Part shown: piece after piece, positions 56,152 through 64,000 of the stretch | Numbering within the stretch: position 1 is the first letter of the stretch | Layout of the letters: each line of letters opens with the position of its first letter | Origin: Ornithodoros turicata | Taxonomy: Eukaryota > Arthropoda > Arachnida > Ixodida > Argasidae | DNA length: 64,000 nt | Direction: 5' to 3' | Assembly (NCBI RefSeq): GCF_037126465.1 | Contig: NC_088209.1 | Span: 7,395,947-7,459,946, forward strand | The notes under the pieces: model-generated | What the model was told of the DNA's origin: nothing | Seen by the model: the letters and a program-made list of their open reading frames with translations, nothing else | Database searches by the model: none | Position numbers and translations under genes: made by a program

Positions 56152-57645
56152 CATTTTTTCAATCACAACTGCTAGCTTACACAGTAACCTATGCCCCTCC
56201 ACTCTTCAATGCTTTAAGCCCTGAGGGTAAATAAATAAATAAATAAATTTCTATGCTCTTCGTTTAGTTTGAGTTTCGTAACCTAGAATGGGATGGTATG
56301 CTGAGCGAAGGTTGAAGTTGGTTCGGGACGACGGGCGTGCCGATAGGTGGCTACCACGGGCTGCTTGCGCTTCCAGCGCCCCTTCCCTCTCGTGATATGG
56401 CATGTTAACAGCATCTGAGCGCGCTCCGGAGTACAGAGCAATCAGAAAAATAGATGGCATCGACCGACAATACAAAATAAAAGCGAAGCGAAGCGTGCTC
56501 ATCGCTGTCTTATACGCACGTACTGTGGGTCACGGCAAACAGCAACAAATGCACTCGCGAAAGCCGAATCGTGTTTCCTTCAACATGTATATAGCAAACA
56601 AAAGCAGAAACGGTAATGTGCGAACATCACTGTACACACGATGTACATCATTGCACGACTGGTGAAGCACACAAATAGAAAGTGTAGACTAGCGCACAGC
56701 TTTTTACACATAAAAAAATTGTACGGCGTACCAATTGATGTAGTGTCGATGTGTACTTTGTGTGCATTTGCAGCTGAGGCAAAGGTGCGTTTCCCAAATA
56801 AAAAGTCATTGCCTCTTTCGAACACTATTTTGGTAGAGCATATTCGTGGATGACGAAACCATGGCGAGCTGTCACACTAATGCAGGGTAATGGAATGTGT
56901 CCCACGTAGTACATCTGAAAGCGTACCGAAGAAAACACAAAATGGCACTATCTGATTTTCTCATCAATGGAGGTTGAGGGAGATGAAGAATAACAAGCAT
57001 TGTGTCGTGGCCTAATGCACACAGTGACAGCACAGATTCGTGTGTGTATTACTGATATAAGTTACTGCACTGTTTCAGATACCGTTTTACTATAATCAGG
57101 ATTGGTGTGGAAGGGAGCTGCTTCTCTCCGCGGCGACCACTTTTAATAGCTATTTACTGCGAACAGCTACAAGAACTGCCTGCGGCGTTTCATCACAGTG
57201 CAATGAAATAAGCTGCCCCTCTACGGTTTCATAGTTAAGCAGCATGGTTAGGCTCTATGTGCCCTGACAAGTGCGGTTGCGGAAACGATTTTGTCACACG
57301 CGACATCGCAGGGTGCAACAGGGGAAAGAGTTACGGGGCTGAAACTTCGTGGTCTTCACAAACACTACTTCAGGCATTTTTGATAAAATTTTGATATCAT
57401 GTGATATTGCGCTCCAAATGTGATCAAATTCGTCACTTTGCCTTCGGGTGTGCCCTTTTTGGAATTGTTGCATAGTCCTCATATTTGCGTCAATACGGAA
57501 ACTTTGTTGCACGAGGGCGTAATGATTTCAAAAGGACGTGCGAGTTTTGCCCGAACGTAAAGGCCATTATAGGAATTTTTCAAAGCTTAATCGGAGTTTT
57601 AAGCATCAACAGCAAAATAGGCAACTACTCCAGAATAGGCACATA
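56152..57645. other. No gene; (TAAA)n microsatellite
   Basis: TAAATAAATAAATAAAT lies at 56229-56247. The other sequence has only short frames on both strands. Confidence 0.45.
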
Positions 57646-57680
57646 CAGGGTGTCCCAGAAAGCGTGTCATTGAATTATAA
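57646..57680 (+). repeat. Single mariner-like terminus
   Basis: TACAGGGTGTCCCAGAAAGC resembles a Tc1/mariner terminal repeat. I did not find its partner in the following kilobase. Confidence 0.4.
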
Positions 57681-57805
57681 TATTAAAAAAAAACTACACG
57701 TAGAGACATGTAGTCAATGACATTTCTTCGTGCTGGGTTTTAGTCACCTCCTGATGTGAATGTCGTGTCGTGTAATTAAGTTTAATTATGTATATTCTTG
57801 CGAGC

Positions 57806-59080
57806 TTAAAGGACGACGGAAGCGAAAATAAGCTGCAAAGCTGTTTGCCTCATATTGCGATGTGTACCAAAACAATCCGGAATTCGACTTAGATTTACGT
57901 ATATTAGTTGAAATGCCGCCACAATCGCGATATAAAATTTGGCCGCGGAGCACTGAGCCCCTGGTGAGCGTCGCCGCGCCGCCGTAGCAGACCACGGAAG
58001 TGACGCACATTGTCTCTCCTGTTGGAGTTGCTGACTTTCATTGCGCGGTTGTTTTGCGATCGGAGGTTGATTTTCGCTACAAGAAAAATTGTACATGCTT
58101 GTGAAGTCTTTCCTTGCTGTGCTACAGCATGTCGCCGACTTCTTTTCGGCAACCGGAGGACATAGTGTTCGTTTCACGAACGACACACGGCGTAGGCATC
58201 ACAACAATCACAAACACAGCGTCAAACATCGAGTGACGTTTATTACAAAGACAATACTAGCGAGGCTGGCCCCTAAAATCCATCCGAAGGAAGGTGATAT
58301 TCTCTCTAGGGGTGAGAGTTTTGCTGCTTACATTGCTGTCTGTCTTACCTTGCGTTCGGCCGGGATATGTTTCAGAACAAACACGCTCTACTGGTCTTTG
58401 GTTGTTTCCGTGGCCGTATTGGCCATTGGTGCTCGACTGGCAATCTAGAGCTGCGAAGTTCAAATTCCGCTGATGTCTGAATTTTTTTATGACTGTCACG
58501 TTTCAATTGTCTTCGAAAGATAGGAATCTTATTCTCGCCGCGAATCCGTCTATGCCTACTTGCAGGCAGGTGAAACAAGACAAGGAGTCCGCAAACATAT
58601 TGTTGACGAATGGTTCAAACCAAATCCACAGGTGCTCATTAGCCTTGACTTGTCAACGAAGTACATCAGGCTGAAAGAAGGAGGGGGCCCACTTGACGTT
58701 TCGGCGTGTGCACGAACCCATCTCTCATAGGATATATCGCCTTCAGACTTCCACGAGATCTCCAAATCGAACATCTTCAGGCGTTATTCGGAATTCGCCG
58801 TGTTTATCCCGTTCACCGGGCAGCCGCACATGGAGCTCGAGAGATATTTGACGTCACGCGCTCCTCAGATTTTCCCGCAATGCCTTGCGGCAGCGGGCGC
58901 GCTCCATGGGCGATCGTGCCGGGTGGGCGGCCCAGCGCGCTCGTAATCGTCAAAAATATGCCCATCCGTACCGCGTACTCACAAAATACTAGTAGCAACA
59001 TAATTCTACGTAATATTTACACCTTGTTCGGTCCCTTTTTTGCAGTGGACAAATTTCGCTTCCGTTGTCCTTTAAGTCGG
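57806..59080. mobile_element. TIR DNA transposon, about 1.27 kb
   Basis: CTTAAAGGACGACGGAAGCG at the left end is mirrored near 59058-59080 by CGCTTCCGTTGTCCTTTAAG, with one mismatch in 20. Inside, a + frame near 58552-58690 reads GVRKHIVDEWFKPNPQVLIS then LDLSTKYIRLKEGGG, which looks coding but which I cannot assign. No intact transposase is visible, so this is a deleted or captured-sequence derivative. The superfamily is unknown. Confidence 0.65.
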
Positions 59081-59620
59081 AAATTTGCCTAGTAAAGCTC
59101 ACTTTTTCACCCCACCATTCCGAAGAGCGTGTCTAATTTACTCAAATTAATGATAATTGACAGTGATATTCAGGAGCTATCCCATCGGAAAAAAGAGCCG
59201 AACATCATGCTCTACGGAGGTCGCACAGAATAGCACACGATGAATTTCTCAGCGCAATCTTTGTCAGTTCGACGCATAGAAACCCCCCGGTAGATCCTTC
59301 TTTATGATGGCGATGACGACCCCTATTGACCAACGCAGTAAGCCGCTTCTGTGTCGCTGCTTTCATGGTTAGCCTGGATAGCTATAGCAGGCTCCAACAG
59401 CTCTCCATAGAGCCCATAGTTTGAGATAATTCACACAACACTGGGCACACGACCAATGAAACTGCGACGTGGTGGATATTATGCACAACCAGTCGGCCAA
59501 TCAGGAGCCCCCATGTCTGGCTGGCTTTTCGGTCGGTCCTGGCTACCATCGACTTCTACTGGATTTCAGGCCTGCCGCCGTTACTCGGTATTCAAAATAA
59601 CTAAAGCGATTTTGGGGTAA
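59081..59620. other. No recognised feature
   Basis: Non-repetitive-looking DNA without a credible frame. Confidence 0.4.
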
Positions 59621-59794
59621 AATAAAGATTTATTTGATACAAAGCACTAATTCAAAGATCTGATACATGGGTGCACTGTGCGTACAAAGCCCACTGCGTT
59701 GCTGACACACTGGGACAAAGTTCGAACATGAAGCAGAACGAACACACCGTTCAACTCCTAATACCGAGAGCCAGTCTCATGAGTGCGTACCATT

Positions 59795-60109
59795 TCATGA
59801 TGAGCATCTTCTTTCGCTGCCTGCGGTGCATCCATTATAGCGAAGCGAAAAGCGCTTGTGTGGCACGTAATCCTGTGTTTGTTGACAGTCCTCGAAATCA
59901 AACGGCGCCCGAACTTTTCCTTCACGCTCCAACTCATGAAGCATTCTGGTACCGCAGTTGAGAAATTGTTCGTGGGATAATAGTTGTGTCCAGGAACAGC
60001 ACAGCACGCGTAGACTCACAATAACGCACGAATAAATCCGCGAACATATTTCTGCAAACTGTTCTGTCGATTGACACCACCGAACACAGGAGGACGACAT
60101 GCCGGCCAT
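59795..60109 (-). CDS. Hypothetical 104-residue ORF with downstream poly(A) signal
   Basis: The minus-strand frame starts in GCATGGCCGGCATG and reads AGMSSSCVRWCQSTEQFAEI onward, ending with a TGA at 59795. It is followed by AATAAA on the same strand at 59634-59629. The upstream sequence (60110-60300) is CpG-rich, as in broadly expressed promoters. I recognise no domain, and an overlapping open frame exists on the + strand (59671-59961). It could be a real short gene, a first exon, or a chance frame. Confidence 0.25.
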   Translation of the reverse strand: MAGMSSSCVRWCQSTEQFAEICSRIYSCVIVSLRVLCCSWTQLLSHEQFLNCGTRMLHELEREGKVRAPFDFEDCQQTQDYVPHKRFSLRYNGCTAGSERRCSS

Positions 60110-61480
60110 GCTATTTCGAAACTATGCTGAAACGGCCGAGACGCTGTACGCACATGCGCGCGTACAAAATGCGATTTCAAAACGTTCTCGACCAATCGGA
60201 GCGCGCGCTCAATCTAGGCCAATGGGCTTGCAACATGGTGTATGGGCGCAGTGGTACATACTCTACAGCCGCGTCCGCGGGTACCTGAGGAGGACTGGCT
60301 ATAGCTTCTGCCCGGTTTCATCAACACCTATGAATTTTTAACAGGTTGCCATAAACTTGAATTCAAATCTGAAATCCCTTTACCCATGTTAGCGGTGATG
60401 TAGCATGAACCAGGGAAGGGGTGACTTTCCATTTTCGTTTTTGTATTTTGTTTGACCCCATTCCCTGTAATGCTCTACATAGTATACGAGAGCATGGAAC
60501 GAAGGCACAATAATGAATCTCGTGGGTGCGTACCTCGTTTACCTCGTCCCAGTCCTCGGAACTTCATGACATCAACACATGACTATACTCCACCATAGCA
60601 CGAGGGTGAGAACCTACGATTTTTAGTTACTTATTTCGTACTTTTCATTTCACCGTGACAATAGCAGTATTATTTACTACTCAGAGCGTCCGCTTATAAA
60701 TGCGACACTGGATGAAGGTTACGCCCATCTTGAGTTGCTAGACTCCGAGTGACCAAAGACATGTTTTAAAGCTTGCAAGATGTGCGCATCCCAACAACGC
60801 AAAATTACTTGTGTCGTGTGTACGTGTGACACCGAAGCAGGACTTGGGCAAAACAGGGTGCTAATACAGCCGGACTGGCTGTCCCCCGCAGGTCTGTATC
60901 AGCGGTTCCATTACCGGAAACAGCAACGAAAACGAAATTGAAAGGCCGGTATCAGAAACGGATAACAGAAACGAAAATATACCAGTAACGAAAATGGTAA
61001 CGGTAATGAAAATACGTCCGTTATCCTTGACTGGAATGAACTCATAAACGTTCACCACCGTTTGGGAGACATGGTTGAGTGGTAATTCAAAGCTGAGAAG
61101 CCTTTGAAGTGTTAAGCGACGCTTGGGAAGCAAAGTTTATGAAGACCGAAAAAATGGTCGATTCTCCGATGAGTGGTAATGGTAATAGCGGTAATGAGAA
61201 TGCGCTGCATGAACTCTTGCGTTGAGGATGCGAGGCTTGTACAGCATGGGGGCGTTAAGGTCTGAAAGGCCACGCGCACCGTAGTAGTTTTCCCAGCAAT
61301 CGAACTCTGGAGGGGGGGGGGGGAGGACGCGCTATCAGGGGCTGTACCCATATTGGGCATACTCAGAAATTTCGCGTTTGACAATGTTGTTACTGCGGAA
61401 AACGAATATTTGGTTTAATGCGTTTTATACCACAGAATGCCTTTCGCAGCAATCGTTCAACGGCCCAGAGGAGCTATATT
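60110..61480. other. No gene; low-complexity stretches
   Basis: Contains AACGGAAACG-like degenerate words at 60900-61015 and a 13-base G run at about 61311. The 5' UTR of the CR1-like LINE probably begins somewhere in the last few hundred bases, but its edge is not definable. Confidence 0.4.
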
Positions 61481-61489
61481 TGTACCTGA

Positions 61490-62216
61490 TGTGGAGATGT
61501 GGAAACAAACCCAGGTCCCAGGTTAGTGAAACCTACTGAAGATGCAGAGAGTCTCTCTGTTGCTGAGATGTTCAGGCGCTTGGAAAACGGACAAACCAAG
61601 ATGTTAAAGGGGTTTGAATCTATCCGTAAATGGCAAGAAAATGTCAAGGAGCGCTTGACCACGATTGAGCAGGATTTCACTCGTATAAAAAGTATTGCTT
61701 GGGAAGTTGACGAATTAAAAAAACAGTATTAGGCATTTTGAGGGTCTACTGGATGACCTTCAGCAGCGTAACGATGATCTTGAGAACAGATCCAGACGTT
61801 GTAACCTCCTATTTTTCGGGCTTGGAAGATTCCTCTAATGAAACGTGGGACCAATCTCAGAGTCGAGTAATTCAGCTTTGTGGCTCTAAGCTTGGTATTT
61901 CGCTTGATTCCTCGGCAATCGAAAGAGCACACAGAATTGGAAAATATCAGCACGATAAGACAAGGCCCATAATAGTAAAGTTATCTTGCTTTAAGAAAAA
62001 GCAGGAGATCTGGTTTGCAAGGAAGCTCCTGGCTGGGTCAGACTACGTGATAAAGGAAGACTTTTTTTGGAGAATGTGCGTTATCAACGAAGTAGGCTAA
62101 TTGAGTATGGGAAGACACTTGATAAAACGTTTAAGTTGCGTTTCAACAAGCTTTATGTCATCAATCATGTTTACGAGTATGATGCAAAAAGGAAAGAGGT
62201 TGTTCAGCGAACTTGA
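61490..62216 (+). pseudogene. CR1-like LINE ORF1 with 2A-like motif
   Basis: It opens with CGDVETNPGP (codons at 61490-61519, the DVETNPGP core at 61496-61519), a 2A-type ribosome-skipping signature. A coiled-coil-like region follows (AEMFRRLENGQTKMLKGFES), then NDDLENRSRRCNLLFFGLED and IERAHRIGK, typical of the ORF1 RNA-binding domain of CR1/L2-type LINEs. The C-terminus continues to NHVYEYDAKRKEVVQRT. Frameshifts occur at three homopolymer runs (A run near 61717, T run near 61810, T run near 62062). An in-frame TGA precedes CGDVE, also explicable by a small indel. Confidence 0.8.
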
Positions 62217-62249
62217 AGGTCACAAAAGGGGAGTGCTTTTGGGCCAAGC

Positions 62250-63066
62250 ATGGCTTTGTCTGTCCTTGTTATTAACTGTCGGAGCTTAAAAAATAAAGTG
62301 TCTGAATTTATGGGTTTAGTTCTTACTGTACAGCCTACGTTAATCATAGGCACGGAGTCATGGTTAGACGACAGCGTTAGTGATGTCGAAGTTTCTCCTC
62401 GCGGCTTTCCTGTATACCGAAAGGATAGACGGGGTCATGGTGGTGGTGTGTTTGTCGTTGTTGATGAAAAGTCACAGGGTCAGTGTTATTGTGAATGATA
62501 TTGAGACCGTTTGGTGCCAGATTGCGTTGAATAACGATAAGACACTGGCTGTTGGTTCTTTTTATAGCCCACCAAGTAGTGATAGTACTGTTATTGAGGT
62601 CCTAAATAATATCATTCTTTCTATCACCAGTGATTACCTGTTATTGTGTGGTGACTTTAACTTACCTGAAGTTAAGTGGTCTGATGGCGCTGTAGCTTCT
62701 TTTCCGCGAAATGCTTTATATACGGAGTTTGCTTCCTTAATACAATCTTTCGATTTTAAACAGTTTGTTGATTTTCCTACACGGTGTACGATTACGTCAC
62801 AAAATATACTGGACTTGTTATTGTGCAACAATCATGACATTATTAAATGTGTTAGAACGCTTCCAGGTTTGAGCGATCACGAGGTAATATTGGCTGATGT
62901 ATTGCCTGGATTTTCAATATCTGATGTACGCAAAGGGCGTCTAGTTTACCGCTGTGACCTCGGTGACCATGAATCAATGTCCTCAAGACTGATTTCTTTC
63001 CCCAGTTTGTCGAAATGTCCGGCAACACTGACATCAATTCTTTGTGGAAATGTTCTCATTTGTTAA
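62250..63066 (+). pseudogene. CR1-like LINE ORF2, endonuclease domain, cut by gap
   Basis: ORF2 starts MALSVLVINCRSLKNKVSEF. This is an APE-type endonuclease: N in VINCRS, E in IIGTESWLDDS, RRGHGGGVFV, GSFYSPPSS, the GDFN block in LLLCGDFNLPEVKW, DLLLC and the catalytic pair in GLSDHEV are all visible. A frameshift lies near 62470, close to a run of four A. The frame ends shortly before the 100-N gap, so the reverse transcriptase is not seen. The domain would nick genomic DNA to prime reverse transcription. Confidence 0.87.
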
Positions 63067-63084
63067 TATTAGATTGTATAGCAA

Positions 63085-63184
63085 NNNNNNNNNNNNNNNN
63101 NNNNNNNNNNNNNNNNNNNNNNNNNNNNNNNNNNNNNNNNNNNNNNNNNNNNNNNNNNNNNNNNNNNNNNNNNNNNNNNNNNNN
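63085..63184. other. Assembly gap, 100 N
   Basis: Exactly 100 unknown bases, the conventional placeholder for a gap of unknown length. It separates the LINE from a copy of the 241-bp array end. Confidence 0.99.
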
Positions 63185-64000
63185 GTTCGACGCCTTCAGG
63201 CTCCTCTCTGGGCCCTATTCACATGGCTGGTTCCTCCAGAGGTGAGCTTCTAAGGCATCATGAGCTGGGCCTCTTTCTCACGGCTAAGTTCTCCGTTAAG
63301 AAAGAAGAGGCTACGCGGGAATCGGCGTCTTACACATGCACTCATTCTCCTATAAAGCTCTGTTTTGTTCCAGTCATTGTGGGAGGGGGCAACCTGTCGT
63401 CGCAGCCCTACCCGTGTGGTGGGGAAAATAGCTTCATCCCTTGAACCCTTTTACGATGTCAAATGAGCCTAGTGTTTTTGATGAAGGAACATCAGATATG
63501 TGTTTTCTTGACGCACTCTTGGTAGACAAATGAATGACAACATCATGGCTGCTTAGCAGGAAAGAGACCCCATTGAGTCTCAAGCGAGGAACATCGAAAA
63601 GCAAGCATGTGTGTTGCACGACGTTTAACATACTGTTAAGAGTGTTCATTGACAGAGGTACAAAACGTCTAAAAGCTACGCGTGAATCGGCGTCTTACAC
63701 ATGCACTCATTCTCCTATAAAGCTCTGTTTTGTTCCAATCATTGTGGGTGGGGGCAACCTGTCGTCGCATCCCTACCCGTGTGGTGGGGTAAAATGCTTC
63801 ACCCCTTGAGCCCTTTTACGATGTCAAATGAGCCTAGTGTTTTTGACGAAGGAACATCAGATGTGTTTTCTTTGATGCACTCTTGGTAGACAAATGAATG
63901 ACAACATCATGGCTGCTTAGCAGGAAAGACACCCCATTGAGTCTCAAGCGAGTAACATCGAAAAGCGAGCATGTGTGTTGTATGACATTTAACATTCTGT
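63185..64000 (+). repeat. Second copy of the array end and 365-bp repeats
   Basis: 63185-63300 repeats the last part of the 241-bp array (compare 34563-34680, including the CGGCTAAGTTCTCCGTTAAG exit). 63301-64000 repeats two of the 365-bp units (compare 34681-35380). The match is nearly collinear, with scattered substitutions and a few 1-2 bp indels, and runs off the window. Confidence 0.93.

Noticed and set aside
61490..61519. Integrated RNA virus, because of the 2A-like motif
   Set aside because: The following ORF1 RNA-binding domain and APE endonuclease belong to a non-LTR retrotransposon, which explains the motif.

Overview
This is eukaryotic, intron-bearing, repeat-dominated DNA, most likely from a hard tick (Ixodida). 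The reasons are two tRNA-derived SINEs that resemble those I know from ixodid genomes, a chymotrypsin-fold serine protease homolog of arthropod type, a mixture of RNase H-bearing and CR1-like LINEs, and many miniature inverted-repeat transposons. The species call rests on recall of repeat families and could not be checked. No bacterial-style operons, rRNA genes or CRISPR arrays are visible. Positions 63085-63184 are a 100-N assembly gap.

Region 1-18.5 kb holds the only host gene I can assemble: a serine protease homolog on the + strand with four phase-compatible exons (4225-4328, 14049-14284, 15727-15878, 18300-18461). Its catalytic histidine is replaced by glutamine and its catalytic serine by proline, so it should be a non-catalytic pseudoprotease. 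The 5' end (activation site, any pro-domain and signal peptide) is not found. Its introns, chiefly a 9.7-kb first intron, hold a PIF/Harbinger-type MITE, five copies of a palindromic MITE, LINE 3' ends and decayed reverse transcriptase.

Region 18.5-23.5 kb is transposon debris: a TIR element with directly repeated subterminal motifs, nested LINE 3' ends and a copia-type gag fragment. Region 23.5-34.7 kb is a tandem array of about 46 units of 241 bp, with a recent 2,633-bp higher-order duplication. It is followed by a second array of about 365-bp units (34.7-35.6 kb). Each 241-bp unit carries splice-like signals around a 67-nt segment open in all frames. The end of this array reappears after the assembly gap (63185-64000).

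Region 36-63 kb is again repeat-rich. It has LINE fragments (36.4, 37.3 and 39.3-40.5 kb), a roughly 2-kb duplicated segment (41.5-43.7 kb versus 50.0-50.7 plus 53.4-54.2 kb), an AT-rich repeat of mirrored polarity (44.2-45.7 kb) and a broken piggyBac transposase with a SINE inserted at a perfect 12-bp target duplication (45.8-48.0 kb). It also has 431-bp tandem units carrying an unrecognised short ORF (54.4-56.0 kb, with a diverged copy at 48.5 kb), a 1.3-kb TIR element (57.8-59.1 kb) and a CR1-like LINE with a 2A-like motif (61.5-63.1 kb, cut by the gap).

There is no gene-to-gene pathway to describe. The host gene is an island among mobile DNA, and the most unusual structures are the exon-like satellite array, the 431-bp ORF repeats and the 2A-bearing LINE.
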